A DNA stretch of 64,000 bases from Bacteroidota bacterium (GCA_023417935.1 JAEZDY010000029.1:1-64000); one strand, 5' to 3'. Positions 25,245-35,182 are shown, numbered from the stretch's first letter. Translations and numbers: made by a program. The notes: generated from the sequence alone by a model not told the origin.

Positions 25245-28200
25245 ATGGGTTATTTAAAACTTGTTTTAGCATCTTTAGTATGGATTCTTATAACAAGTTT
25301 CACTTCTTTTGCACAACAGGGTCCCGATGACTTTTCGGAAGATCCTACAGTTTTTATTACCCAGCTTAATAGTTATTTTGAATCACAGAAAAACAGGGAT
25401 ACACAGGCCACACTTAAAGAGTTTGTGACCGATTGGCAGGAGAGTAAGTTTACAAATGAGGTGCAGAATGATATAGTGCGACTTTCAAACCTTATTCGTA
25501 AGCAGGGTATCAGGCCTCATATGGGTTATACTGATTACCTGGAGGCATTAAGCTCTTTTACTGAAACAACAGGAAATTCAAGTATTCTCGAATGGCATAA
25601 GGCACTTGAAAAGTTTATTGATTTTAAAAACCTTAAACAATTAAAGGCATTCCTGAACAACACAACACAATTCAACCTTAAGCACATTCTTTTTAAGCAG
25701 AATACAAATTCATGGCAATTCAAGGGAAGCGGATTCACTTACCACTATGATACAACCTTGTCAGTTAAGATCAATGATATTGACCTGATGTGCTATTCAG
25801 GAAGGGATAGTATAGCTATCATTGGCACGTCGGGGGTTTATTTTCCACTGGCCGATCGGTTTATAGGTAAAGAGGGTAAGGTGTTTTGGAGTAGGTTTGG
25901 TTATGATTCCCGTAAGGTTTATGCTGTAGTTAATAATTATCAGGTAAACCTTAAAGAAGCTGCATGGAAAGCTGAGGATGTGTACTTTCATCATCCCGAC
26001 TATTTTAAAGAACCACTCAAGGGTTCACTTGAAGATCGCGTTATGGCGGGTGTTCCTTTGGATAAGTCAGTATTTCCAAAGTTCGTTTCCTACAATTACG
26101 ACATCGGCATAAGAAACCTTTATAATAATATTGACTACTACGGTGGCTTTTCGATTGAAGGGGCCAGAATATTAGGCTCAGGAAGCAAGGATGCGCCGGC
26201 AAGTATTTTCGTGAAGAACGGTACTGAGTTATTGATGCGTATAAACTCTGTTAACTTCGTAATACGTCCCGATCGCCTGGTGTCTCAAAGGGCAACGGCT
26301 ACAATATTCTATGAGAATGATTCAATATACCACCCTGGTCTTCAACTACGCTATTTAAACGAAAACAGGGAGTTGTCATTACTTCGTAACGGTGAAGGAG
26401 TATCAGGTAGTCCGTTCTTCAGTTCATTCCACAAGGTTGATATGTATTTTCAGGGATTATATTATACAGTTGGTACAGACAATATCACCTTTGAAATGTT
26501 AAGAGGCTTGAATAACAAGGGAACTGCTACTTTTGAATCAACAAATTACTATAGTGAGGATCGCTTCAATAAGCTTCAGGGTATTGATGAATTAAACCCT
26601 ATCAATATTATTTATAACTATACTGAAAAGAATAAAACAAGGGTTTTGCTACTGCCCGATCTGGTTGAATTTATGAAGAAGCCCTATGAACAGGTGAAAG
26701 CTATGGCTATAAACCTGTCGAATGGTGGATATATTACCTATTACATTGATAACGACAGAATTGAAGTCAATCAAAGACTATTTGATTACCTAAGTGCGAG
26801 AAGCAAAAAACGTGACTATGATGTAATACAGATAACTTCAAATGTTGAAACAGGCGCAAATGGCATACTTGATTTAAAAACATTCAATATTACTGTTAGA
26901 GGGGTTGACAGTGTTGCACTTAGCGATAGTAAAGCGGTAAATATCATTCCGAGAAACAAGGAGATTATAATTGGTCCTAACCGTGACTTTGTATTCACGG
27001 GACTTGTAAATGCAGGTTACTTCACCTTCTATGCTAATAAGAGTTCATTCGACTACGATAAGTTTAAGCTTGAAATGCCTACCATTGATTCCATGAGTTT
27101 TAAGGTAGATACCCTCAACAAGAGTACACAGAAACTAGTGCGCATTCCGGTAAAGAATGTAATTGCCGATTTAAGCGGAGAGTTGCTGATTGATGATCCT
27201 GCTAATAAATCAGGCATTAAGAACTTGCCGGTTTTCCCATTGTTCAATAGCCAGAACGATGCCTTTGTTTATTACGATTATCACACCATAGCAGGAGGTG
27301 CTTACAAGAAAGATGTTTTCTATTACATGGTATTTCCATTTACAATTGATAGTTTAAACAGCTTTACAACAGAGGGTTTGAAGTTTGATGGTTCGTTATT
27401 TTCAAATGGTATAATGCCAGTGATAACCGAACCACTCAGGGTAATGGATGATTATTCTCTTGGCTTCAGCAGAACATTGGGAAGCAATGGTTTACCGGCT
27501 TATGAAGGACAGGCAACATATTATTCAAAGGTGACCCTTGATAACAGTGGATTTCATGGTGACGGCAAGTTAGAATTTATGGCTTCAACTTCTGAATCAA
27601 ACAACTTTATGTTCTACCCTGATTCTCTGGTTGCTGACCTGTCAAGATTTGAAATTAAAGAAACACCGGGATCACCCTCATTTCCCAGGGTTTTAGCAGA
27701 AGGAGTGCATCAGTATTGGGTGCCTGCGCTCGACAGTATGAGCCTTAGAACATTGCCCGGCAAAGAGTTTGAAATGTTTGATGCAAAATCATATCATAGC
27801 GGAAACCTACAGTTAACATCACGTGGACTCTTTGGCAGTGGCAAGAGTCGACTGGATAATGCAGACCTGATATCAAACAATTTCGGTTTCAATAACCAGT
27901 CGTTCCGCACTGACACAACTGACTTTTTGCTATACTACCCTGAGCGCCCAACCCTTTCATTATCCACAAGAGTGAATGCAGGTGAGGTAGATTTTAAAAC
28001 TCGTGAGGGTGTATTTGGTGTTACGGGTGAAAGTCAACGCATAGAACTGCCCCATAGTAAGTACGCATGCTACATGGACAAGATTGAATGGAGCATGGAA
28101 AAGAGCGAGTTAACACTAACGAACTCACTTGTGCACAGGGCTGAACTTGCTGATACTGTTGATCTTAAACAACTGGTTGATTTCGACTTTACCGGGTCAG

Positions 28201-29753
28201 AATTTGTATCAACTGATCCAAAACGTGATTCATTGCAGTTCTTTGCAATGGAGGCAACCTATAGCATGAAGGATAATATCATAAATGCCCGTGAAGTGAA
28301 GATCATAAGGGTGGCTGATATTGCCATATTCCCCGGCGACGGAAAGGTTACCATACTATCTGATGGTGATATGCAAGCCCTGGAAGGTGCTAATATTATA
28401 GCAAATCGCAGGGACAAGCATCACAGGATATACGATGCCGCTGTAAAAGTGAATTCAAGGAAACATTACATAGCATCGGGGGAACTTGATTTTATTGATG
28501 ATGTGGGTAATGTAAGGCAACTCTTCTTCAATCCGGTAACTGTTGATTCCAATTACAAAACATACGGGCTGGCATCTGTAAAAGCTGATAACATACTTCC
28601 ATTGAATGATCATTTTAATTTCATTGGAGATATCAGGTTGAAGGCTGATACTAAGGACCTTCATTACAACGGAGTATTCCAGTTGAACAACGAGTGCCTT
28701 GCTGAAGATAGACCCTGGATTAGATTTAATTCTGATTTAGCATTAAATGATATAAGGATCCCGATTAATTTAAATGAAAGGGATAGTATTAACGATCCAA
28801 TATTGTTTGGCGTCGTTTACAGTGATTTTTTCTCAAGTATTTACCCTTCATTATTTGAAAAACCCAAGGCCTGGGGTGATACCTTACTTATTAGCACCGA
28901 GGGTTTCATTAAGTACGATCATACCAATGAAGCATATGTTGCTGGAAGCAATGCGCGCATTGACAAGAAATCATTGGCAGGCAATCTGCTCACTTTCTCA
29001 TCAGGTCAATGCATTCTTACGGCAGAAGGCGACCTTAGCATAGGTGCAAACCTGGGAAGTGTTAATATGAAGACATTTGGGGAGGTTGTGCAACATACAC
29101 TTATTGATTCCACGCGCTTTAACATGTCAATAGCCCTTGACTTCTTCTTCTCCTCACAGGCTATGGAGCGCCTGCTTGAAGATGTTCAGGTAACTGAGCT
29201 TGGGAGTCTTGATGCTAACTCACAAAGTTTCAAATCATTCTTAATAAGTCTACTTGGTGAGCAGCAAGCTAATGCATTCCTTGAAGAACTGAATCTTACG
29301 GGTCAGGTTAAGAAAATGCCCGAATCGCTTAATAAAGCTTTGATATTCAATAATGTTAAAATGGTGTGGGACGGGAAACTTAAGTCCTATATCAGTGAAG
29401 GTAAGATTGGAATAGCCGGCATTCAACGTGATATAGTTAACCGGTCAATTGATGGATACATTGAAATCGGGAAGCGCAGAACCGGTGATGTTCTCAATAT
29501 ATACCTTGAACTCAATCCGTTGGTGTGGTATTATTTCTCATATAGCAACGGAATAATGCAAGCCATTTCCTCCAACAATGAATTCAATTCCATTATATCT
29601 TCATTGAAGGAGAACAAACGTACCCTGGATACAAAATCAGATGAAACAGCATATCAATTCATTATTTCAACACCTGATGCCCGTATGGCATTCATGCGTA
29701 AGATGCAACAGCGTAATTACTCTGAAGCCGGAATGGGTGGTGGTGATCAATAA
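25245..29753 (+). CDS. Very large exported protein of unknown function
   Basis: I cannot name a family for this 1502-residue protein. It has a clear signal peptide (to about residue 23, ending SFAQQ). A helical N-terminal region (about 30-150) precedes more than 1,200 residues of beta-rich sequence with many short hydrophobic/aromatic strands, such as GSGFTYHYDTTLSVKINDIDL, GYFTFYANKSSFDYDKFKLEM and IAIFPGDGKVTILSDGDMQALEGA. No lipobox, T9SS tail or C-terminal Phe strand was found, so a periplasmic location is most likely. The strand-rich organisation is reminiscent of large lipid-transport or OstA-like proteins, but that is only an impression. It lies between prmA and plsY on the same strand with short gaps. 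Confidence 0.75.
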   Translation: MGYLKLVLASLVWILITSFTSFAQQGPDDFSEDPTVFITQLNSYFESQKNRDTQATLKEFVTDWQESKFTNEVQNDIVRLSNLIRKQGIRPHMGYTDYLEALSSFTETTGNSSILEWHKALEKFIDFKNLKQLKAFLNNTTQFNLKHILFKQNTNSWQFKGSGFTYHYDTTLSVKINDIDLMCYSGRDSIAIIGTSGVYFPLADRFIGKEGKVFWSRFGYDSRKVYAVVNNYQVNLKEAAWKAEDVYFHHPDYFKEPLKGSLEDRVMAGVPLDKSVFPKFVSYNYDIGIRNLYNNIDYYGGFSIEGARILGSGSKDAPASIFVKNGTELLMRINSVNFVIRPDRLVSQRATATIFYENDSIYHPGLQLRYLNENRELSLLRNGEGVSGSPFFSSFHKVDMYFQGLYYTVGTDNITFEMLRGLNNKGTATFESTNYYSEDRFNKLQGIDELNPINIIYNYTEKNKTRVLLLPDLVEFMKKPYEQVKAMAINLSNGGYITYYIDNDRIEVNQRLFDYLSARSKKRDYDVIQITSNVETGANGILDLKTFNITVRGVDSVALSDSKAVNIIPRNKEIIIGPNRDFVFTGLVNAGYFTFYANKSSFDYDKFKLEMPTIDSMSFKVDTLNKSTQKLVRIPVKNVIADLSGELLIDDPANKSGIKNLPVFPLFNSQNDAFVYYDYHTIAGGAYKKDVFYYMVFPFTIDSLNSFTTEGLKFDGSLFSNGIMPVITEPLRVMDDYSLGFSRTLGSNGLPAYEGQATYYSKVTLDNSGFHGDGKLEFMASTSESNNFMFYPDSLVADLSRFEIKETPGSPSFPRVLAEGVHQYWVPALDSMSLRTLPGKEFEMFDAKSYHSGNLQLTSRGLFGSGKSRLDNADLISNNFGFNNQSFRTDTTDFLLYYPERPTLSLSTRVNAGEVDFKTREGVFGVTGESQRIELPHSKYACYMDKIEWSMEKSELTLTNSLVHRAELADTVDLKQLVDFDFTGSEFVSTDPKRDSLQFFAMEATYSMKDNIINAREVKIIRVADIAIFPGDGKVTILSDGDMQALEGANIIANRRDKHHRIYDAAVKVNSRKHYIASGELDFIDDVGNVRQLFFNPVTVDSNYKTYGLASVKADNILPLNDHFNFIGDIRLKADTKDLHYNGVFQLNNECLAEDRPWIRFNSDLALNDIRIPINLNERDSINDPILFGVVYSDFFSSIYPSLFEKPKAWGDTLLISTEGFIKYDHTNEAYVAGSNARIDKKSLAGNLLTFSSGQCILTAEGDLSIGANLGSVNMKTFGEVVQHTLIDSTRFNMSIALDFFFSSQAMERLLEDVQVTELGSLDANSQSFKSFLISLLGEQQANAFLEELNLTGQVKKMPESLNKALIFNNVKMVWDGKLKSYISEGKIGIAGIQRDIVNRSIDGYIEIGKRRTGDVLNIYLELNPLVWYYFSYSNGIMQAISSNNEFNSIISSLKENKRTLDTKSDETAYQFIISTPDARMAFMRKMQQRNYSEAGMGGGDQ

Positions 29754-29794
29754 AACTTGAGGAATACAATAAATGATTGTGAAGAATAATTTAA

Positions 29795-30436
29795 ATGATT
29801 AATATTGAAGTAGTAGCCGGCGTGCTGGTAGCTTATTTGCTTGGTTCTATACCAACAGCCGTTATTGTGGGCAAAACCTTCTTTGGTATAGATATCAGAA
29901 CGGTAGGTAGTGGTAATGCCGGTGCCACCAATACAATTCGCATCTTCGGACTTAAAGCCGGGATCCCAGTGTTACTTTTCGATGTATTTAAAGCATTTGT
30001 TGCCGTCAGGTTGTCACTTATTTTAAATAACCCTGCATTTTCTGAAAACGAAGTCGAAGCCTATAAAATAATTCTTGGTGGTGCTGCTGTGCTGGGACAT
30101 GTATTCCCAGTGTTTGCTTCATTTAAAGGAGGAAAAGGCGTTGCTACCATAGTTGGAATGCTAATTGCGCTTTTCCCCATGGCATTTCTTGTTATACTAG
30201 GGTGCTTTACAGTTATGATGGTAATCACCCGCATTGTATCTCTCTCATCAATAGTTTGCTCTATCTTATTTCCCTTCATCCAAATCTTCCTATTCAACGA
30301 AACGAGTCCCCCGCTAATCATTCTAGCTATTTCTGTCGCAATCTTTATCCCCTATACCCATAGGGAAAATATCAAACGGTTAATAGCAGGAACAGAGAAG
30401 AAGTTCGATTTCGGCAAAAACAAGATTGTAAAATAA
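29795..30436 (+). CDS. plsY: Glycerol-3-phosphate acyltransferase PlsY
   Basis: PlsY transfers an acyl group from acyl-phosphate to glycerol-3-phosphate, the first step of phospholipid synthesis. The 213-residue membrane protein shows the three family motifs: AYLLGSIPTAVIVGK (about 14-28) with GSGNAGATN (about 37-45), GHVFPVFASFKGGKGVAT (about 102-119) and the final IPYTHRENIKRL. It follows the 1502-residue gene by 41 bp. Confidence 0.95.
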   Translation: MINIEVVAGVLVAYLLGSIPTAVIVGKTFFGIDIRTVGSGNAGATNTIRIFGLKAGIPVLLFDVFKAFVAVRLSLILNNPAFSENEVEAYKIILGGAAVLGHVFPVFASFKGGKGVATIVGMLIALFPMAFLVILGCFTVMMVITRIVSLSSIVCSILFPFIQIFLFNETSPPLIILAISVAIFIPYTHRENIKRLIAGTEKKFDFGKNKIVK

Positions 30437-30659
30437 TTTCGTCAGACACATGGCTCTTAAATGGTGTTTGTGGGACAAGTATGTGCTATGCGACAAGTGG
30501 GACATAACATCCGGCATCTTTATGATCCGGTTGATAATATTCTTCCAATTGTTAATAAATTAATGCCGTAATAGAAAAATGACGGAAAGGAATTGAGGAA
30601 TATTTGCTTATTTTTACCGTTGGTAGAAAATAATCCCTCCAATTTAAAACTTGTTGATT

Positions 30660-31781
30660 ATGAGATTTATAGTATCAAGTCAGAACCTTCTTCGCAGTCT
30701 GCAGGCTATTAGCGGTGTGTTAAATTCAAGCAATACACTTCCTATTCTTGATGACTTCCTTGTTGAATTGTCAGGCAATTCCCTAAAGATTACAGCATCT
30801 GATCTCGAAACAACCATGACAGTGGTAATTGAGGTTAATATGGCGGAAGATGAAGGCTTTGTTGCCATTCCTGCCAAGATTCTGATTGAACTGCTAAAAA
30901 CTTATGGTGACACACCGTTAACCTTCTCAATCAATGATAACCATGTGATTGAAATAGCTGCCGATGGTGCCAAATTCCATATCACTGGTCACAATGCAGA
31001 GGAGTTCCCGCGTGCCCCTGAACTTGAAGAAACCACTGGCTTCACACTTACTTCTGAGGTGCTGCTTTCAGCTATCAACAAAACGATATTTGCTACAGGT
31101 TCTGATGATTTGCGTCCCGCTATGTCGGGCGTTAACTGTGATCTTTCTCCCGATTCAATTGTGTTCGTAGCTACTGATGCCCACAAACTGGTAAAATACA
31201 AACGCACCGATGCAAGCGCAGAAAGCACTGTTTCATTCATCATGCCAAAGAAACCGCTTAACCAGTTGAAGAACATCTTAACTTCAGATGGTACACCAAT
31301 AGCAATTTCTTACAACCAGAAGAATGCGCGTTTTAAGTTCAATAACATTGATCTTTTCTGCCGTTTGATCGAAGGGCGTTATCCTAATTACGAAGCAGTA
31401 ATACCTACCGATAATCCAAATACATTGATAGTCGACAGGCTTTCCTTCATAACCACACTAAAGAGGGGCTCCTTCTTTGCCAATAAATCAACCAACCAGA
31501 TAAGGCTTACTATTTCAGGGCAAGAACTGTTTGTTGATGCTGAAGATATTGACTTTGCCCACGAATCACGCCAGCGATTAAGCTGCAATTATTCAGGCGA
31601 GGATATGGAAATAGGTTTTAACTCCAGGTTCCTGATTGAAATGCTTGTAAACCTCAGCACCGAGAATATTCGACTTGAGCTTTCAGCCCCCAATAGAGCC
31701 GGTATCCTCCGCCCCGTTGACAGCGAAAACAAAGCTGAAGATATCCTGATGCTTGTAATGCCGGTAATGCTTAATTCTTAA
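30660..31781 (+). CDS. dnaN: DNA polymerase III subunit beta (sliding clamp)
   Basis: DnaN forms the ring clamp that tethers the replicative polymerase. The product is 373 residues, the normal length, with three repeated clamp domains (MRFIVSSQNLLRSLQAISGVLNSSNTLPILDDFLV at the start, PAMSGVNCDL in domain 2, and the terminal MLVMPVMLNS). The frame opens at TTG 30651; ATG 30660 starts the canonical M-[RK]-F sequence and is chosen. dnaA and recF are not adjacent, so this is not a classic origin neighbourhood. Confidence 0.95.
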   Translation: MRFIVSSQNLLRSLQAISGVLNSSNTLPILDDFLVELSGNSLKITASDLETTMTVVIEVNMAEDEGFVAIPAKILIELLKTYGDTPLTFSINDNHVIEIAADGAKFHITGHNAEEFPRAPELEETTGFTLTSEVLLSAINKTIFATGSDDLRPAMSGVNCDLSPDSIVFVATDAHKLVKYKRTDASAESTVSFIMPKKPLNQLKNILTSDGTPIAISYNQKNARFKFNNIDLFCRLIEGRYPNYEAVIPTDNPNTLIVDRLSFITTLKRGSFFANKSTNQIRLTISGQELFVDAEDIDFAHESRQRLSCNYSGEDMEIGFNSRFLIEMLVNLSTENIRLELSAPNRAGILRPVDSENKAEDILMLVMPVMLNS

Positions 31782-32125
31782 AGTTTATTTTTTAGAGTTT
31801 AGTGTGTAACATCTCCATCTATTTGAGGATACTGTCCATCCCTGTTGTTGGAAGATTTGAGGAATCTTCTAACCTGATGTTGGATGTGAATGGATAGGTG
31901 TTTGTGTTAAGAAGTAATGAATGGTTGTGACCATTCCATCCCTGATGTTGGAAGAGTGAGTTAGTGGTTAAGGGTTTATAAAATAGCGTGGGTCTCAAGG
32001 TATTTTACCCTCCTAAAATTGTTTAAAAGACTGATTCTGAATCATTTGTCTAAGGTCTTAACTCTATGACTCTTGCTGAACATTAGTAGTTCTGTGACGT
32101 TGAATTAGTATAACTCACTGAACTC
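31782..32125. repeat. Intergenic region with dispersed repeats
   Basis: The 344-bp gap after dnaN contains TCCATCCCTG-x-TGTTGGAAGA at 31835-31855 and again at 31935-31955, exactly 100 bp apart with one mismatch. A partial inverted copy (ATCTTCTAACCTGATG) lies between them. The motif is the complement of the sequence duplicated at 15801-15889. No gene is seen. Confidence 0.65.
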
Positions 32126-32683
32126 ATGAAAACCCCTAATAAGAGCCGATTACTATTTTTTCTACCTGTATTTATGCTGGTACTTTCAATCTCAGGATGT
32201 GAGAAGATTAAGGAAGCTGCCGAATTCGACCTTTATTATAATGTTCCGCAGGCCGAGGTTACTATTGATTCAACTATCCTGGAATTCACTGACAATGAGA
32301 CTATAATGCTTCAAAAGAGCATGGTTATAAGCTTTGACAGTATTAAAAGGAAGCATGACTTTGATAAAGTTAAAAGTGCGAAATTCGACTATATCAGACT
32401 AGAAGTTGAAAGTCCTCCAGGTGCTAACTTAAATTGGATCAATCATCTCAGAGCCACCATAAGTGCGGAGGGATTAGAAGAGACTGAAGTGGGAGTCTAC
32501 AATGGTGATAACGGCTCAAAACCGACTATTGACCTTGAATTGAATGATATATCAGTTCTGCCCTTCATATTAAAAGAACATATCACTATACGCATTTATG
32601 TCCGTGCATCTCCACCACTACCTGCACCAGAGGTTACATTAAATCTGATCTCGCGTATAAGGATTACTGTTCAGCCAATTTAA
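32126..32683 (+). CDS. Lipoprotein of unknown function
   Basis: The 185-residue protein has a lipoprotein signal peptide with the lipobox LSISGC (lipid Cys ~25). The mature part is strand-rich and unlike any family I can name. It starts EKIKEAAEFDLYYNVP, continues with VTIDST and KFDYIRLEVESPPGANLNWINHLRATISAEGLEE, and ends in RISRIRITVQPI-like strands. The layout resembles small beta-sandwich surface lipoproteins of Bacteroidota. It stands alone, flanked by repeat-bearing gaps. Confidence 0.7.
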   Translation: MKTPNKSRLLFFLPVFMLVLSISGCEKIKEAAEFDLYYNVPQAEVTIDSTILEFTDNETIMLQKSMVISFDSIKRKHDFDKVKSAKFDYIRLEVESPPGANLNWINHLRATISAEGLEETEVGVYNGDNGSKPTIDLELNDISVLPFILKEHITIRIYVRASPPLPAPEVTLNLISRIRITVQPI

Positions 32684-32717
32684 GCATAAAGTCAGGGCAC
32701 TATATTAAAAGGCAGGG

Positions 32718-32783
32718 AGTTGTTACTACATTAAGGTAAAGCACTAGTTGTTACTATTTGAAGGTAAAGCGTTAGTTGTAACC
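32718..32783. repeat. 28-bp tandem repeat, 2.4 units
   Basis: AGTTGTTACTACATTAAGG with its remainder (32718-32745) is repeated at 32746-32773 and begins again at 32774-32783. The period, 28 bp, is four times seven. It abuts the 3' end of the ABC-F gene. Confidence 0.75.
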
Positions 32784-32789
32784 ATCGCT

Positions 32790-34676
32790 CTAATTAAATA
32801 ATTCGCTTAATTCTAACCAGCGGTCGGTTTGCTTTTCAATGAGTTGTTCCATTGCAGCATAATCTTTAGCAAGTTGTGAGAGTTCATCAGAGGTGCATGA
32901 ACCACTGTTCATTCGTTCCATGATTGCTTCTTTTTGCTCTTCGAGGAATTGTATGGATTGTTCAAGTTCCTCATATTCCTTCCGCTCTTTATAGCTTGGC
33001 TTTTTTACTTTATCGACTGTTGCTTCTCTCTCCTTTCTTGGAGGGAGTTCGGCAGTTTTCTTTGCTGCAGCACCTGCTTCCTCCGCCAGTTTTGTTCTGT
33101 AATATTCGGTATAATTGCCGTAATAGTCTTTCACTTTGCCGTTGCCTTCAAACACAAACACGTGGTCAACTAGCTTATCCATAAAGTACCTGTCGTGCGA
33201 TACAACAAGAAGGCACCCTTCAAAATTTATAAGGAAGTCTTCCAGCAGATTCAACGTATAAATGTCCAGATCATTGGTTGGCTCATCAAGAATAAGGAAG
33301 TTAGGGTTTTTCAACAACTGCATTAGCAGGAATAACCTACGCTTCTCCCCACCACTCAGGCTTGAGAAGTAATTATATTGAAGAGTATGCGGGAAATTAA
33401 AATGTGCAAGGAATGCTGATGCTGTGAGATAGCCTTTGCCTAATGGAATCTGTTCTGCTATATCCTTCGCAATGTCAATAACCCTTTTATCCTCCATCGG
33501 TAGGAATCCCTCTTGCGAGTAGTAGCCAAAAACGATAGTCTGTCCAGTTGATATCTTCCCTCTATCAGGATTAAGCTTTCCGGTGATGAGATTGAGGAAT
33601 GTAGTTTTGCCTGATCCATTCTTACCTAGTACACCTGCACGTTCACCTTTCTTGAAGATATAGGAGAAATTTTCAATAAGCTTGTTGTCGCCAAAAGCCT
33701 TGAAGACATTATTCATTTCAAGCACCTTGCCGCCAATGCGACTCATCTTGACTTCAAGCGGACCAGTACCTTTATCAATGCGCTTGCTTGCTTTTTCCTG
33801 TATTTCGTAGAAGTTATCTATGCGGGCTTTTGATTTTGTAGTACGGGCTTGTGGCATACGGCGCATCCAGTCCAGTTCCTTACGGAACAAGCCTTGCGCT
33901 TTTTCAATCTCAGTCATTTCTATGGCTTCACGCTCGGCTTTTTTCTCAATAAAATAACTGTAATTGCCTTTATAGCGATATAACTTGTTGTTATCCAGTT
34001 CTATGATCTCATCGCAAACATTATCCAGGAAATAACGGTCGTGGGTAACCACCAGCAAGCTTAAACTCTGCCTTGATAAATACTCCTCAAGCCATTCAAT
34101 CATTTCAATATCGAGATGATTGGTTGGCTCATCAAGAATAAGCAGATCGGTTTCCTCAAGCAATGCCTTAGCCAGCGACACCTTTTTACGCTGTCCCCCT
34201 GAAAGTTCCTTTACCTTTTGATCGAGGTCAACAATCTTGAAACGGGTGAGTATCTCCTTGATCTTATTTTCGTAATCCCAGGCACCCACTCTCTCCATCT
34301 CCGAAGAGGCTGATTCAAATAACTTATGCGCTTCAGGGGAGTCATCGTGCTGCAACTGTTTTAGACTAAGTTCATAGTCCCTGATTGCACGCATGAATTC
34401 ATTGTCGGAATGGAATAATATATCAAATACCGTATTTTCTTCGTTTATCAGCGGGTTTTGCGGAAGGTAATTCCAGCGGATGTTCCTTCTGAAAGTAACT
34501 GAGCCCGAATCAGGCAGATCTTTTCCGGCAATTATGTTAAGCAGAGAGCTCTTTCCGGCACCATTACGGGCGATAAGAGCAACCTTACTCCCCTCATCAA
34601 TACCAAAGGTTATATTACTGAAAAGTTCCTTCTCTCCGTAGGATTTACTGAGGTTTTCTATAAGCAGGTAATTCAT
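32790..34676 (-). CDS. ABC-F family ATPase (Uup/EttA-like)
   Basis: This soluble 628-residue protein has two ABC ATPase domains and no membrane segments, which defines ABC-F ribosome-associated ATPases. Domain 1 has Walker A IARNGAGKSS (about 35-44), signature LSGGQRKKV and Walker B LLILDEPTNHLD. A charged interdomain linker with the MRRMPQARTTKSKARID block follows at about 265-285. Domain 2 has GKNGSGKTT, LSGGEKRRL and FLILDEPTNDLD. The C-terminal ~90 residues form a Uup-like coiled coil (SYKERKEYEELEQSIQFLEEQKEAI). It may resolve stalled ribosomes or bind branched DNA as Uup does. A -7 box ends only 4 nt before the ATG, which suggests a leaderless mRNA. Confidence 0.92.
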   Translation of the reverse strand: MNYLLIENLSKSYGEKELFSNITFGIDEGSKVALIARNGAGKSSLLNIIAGKDLPDSGSVTFRRNIRWNYLPQNPLINEENTVFDILFHSDNEFMRAIRDYELSLKQLQHDDSPEAHKLFESASSEMERVGAWDYENKIKEILTRFKIVDLDQKVKELSGGQRKKVSLAKALLEETDLLILDEPTNHLDIEMIEWLEEYLSRQSLSLLVVTHDRYFLDNVCDEIIELDNNKLYRYKGNYSYFIEKKAEREAIEMTEIEKAQGLFRKELDWMRRMPQARTTKSKARIDNFYEIQEKASKRIDKGTGPLEVKMSRIGGKVLEMNNVFKAFGDNKLIENFSYIFKKGERAGVLGKNGSGKTTFLNLITGKLNPDRGKISTGQTIVFGYYSQEGFLPMEDKRVIDIAKDIAEQIPLGKGYLTASAFLAHFNFPHTLQYNYFSSLSGGEKRRLFLLMQLLKNPNFLILDEPTNDLDIYTLNLLEDFLINFEGCLLVVSHDRYFMDKLVDHVFVFEGNGKVKDYYGNYTEYYRTKLAEEAGAAAKKTAELPPRKEREATVDKVKKPSYKERKEYEELEQSIQFLEEQKEAIMERMNSGSCTSDELSQLAKDYAAMEQLIEKQTDRWLELSELFN

Positions 34677-34680
34677 GCTG

Positions 34681-34688
34681 CAAAGATA
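34681..34688 (-). promoter_or_regulatory. -7 box of the ABC-F gene, almost touching the start codon
   Basis: The minus strand reads TATCTTTG, then CAGC, then ATG. With the normal box-to-start distance, transcription would begin at or next to the A of ATG. Confidence 0.65.
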
Positions 34689-34710
34689 AGCATTTTGGCC
34701 GACGAGCGTA

Positions 34711-34738
34711 GGGCATAGACCATAGGGCTTAGGGCTAA
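34711..34738. repeat. Heptad tandem repeat, four units
   Basis: GGGCATA, GACCATA, GGGCTTA and GGGCTAA follow in strict register upstream of the ABC-F gene. Confidence 0.7.
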
Positions 34739-34796
34739 ATAATTCTCAGCTCAATGAAAACTGTAAACAAATTTTAGCACATCGCTTGTAATAAAA

Positions 34797-34822
34797 AAGA
34801 GCTTCCTTTGGAGGAAGCTCTT
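34797..34822 (-). terminator. Terminator of the cold-shock gene
   Basis: AAGAGCTTCC (34797-34806) pairs with GGAAGCTCTT (34813-34822). A run of T follows on the minus strand. It lies 25 bp past the cold-shock stop codon. Confidence 0.85.
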
Positions 34823-34846
34823 GGCAAAGACTAATTTAATGTCAGT

Positions 34847-35038
34847 TCATTTTTTCTTCACATCGATGGCTTTCTTGCCTCGTTTGTCTTCTGTGACCTC
34901 AAAGATCACTTCGTCGTTTTCATTTACTTTTTCTGTCAGTCCTGTTGCGTGAACAAAAACATCGTGTTGGGTTTCATCGTCAACAATGAAGCCGAAGCCT
35001 TTACGCTCATTGAAAAATTTAACTTTACCGGAAGGCAT
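34847..35038 (-). CDS. Cold-shock domain protein (CspA family)
   Basis: The 63-residue protein is a single cold-shock OB fold that binds single-stranded RNA and DNA. RNP1 is KGFGFIV (about 13-19), and RNP2 is DVFVHATGL (about 25-33), with Val replacing the more usual Phe at the centre. It has its own strong promoter (TTG-N19-TATATTTG) and terminator, so it is monocistronic. The exact paralogue cannot be assigned. Confidence 0.93.
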   Translation of the reverse strand: MPSGKVKFFNERKGFGFIVDDETQHDVFVHATGLTEKVNENDEVIFEVTEDKRGKKAIDVKKK

Positions 35039-35067
35039 AATAAGAAGGTATTAATTGTTTAGCTTCA

Positions 35068-35097
35068 CAAATATAGTGAAAAATACCATAAAATCAA
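35068..35097 (-). promoter_or_regulatory. Promoter of the cold-shock gene
   Basis: On the minus strand TTG (35097-35095) and TATATTTG (35075-35068) are separated by exactly 19 nt, the Bacteroidota optimum. The ATG follows 29 nt after the box. Confidence 0.8.
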
Positions 35098-35182
35098 AAA
35101 TTTGAATGATAATTCTACTTCATAAAAATTATTTAGATTGATTATTAAGTAGTCATTACAATTTTAGCGCCTCTTCTTCAGG

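Noticed and set aside
30660..31781. Replication origin near dnaN
   Set aside because: No dnaA, no recF and no cluster of DnaA boxes were seen around dnaN.
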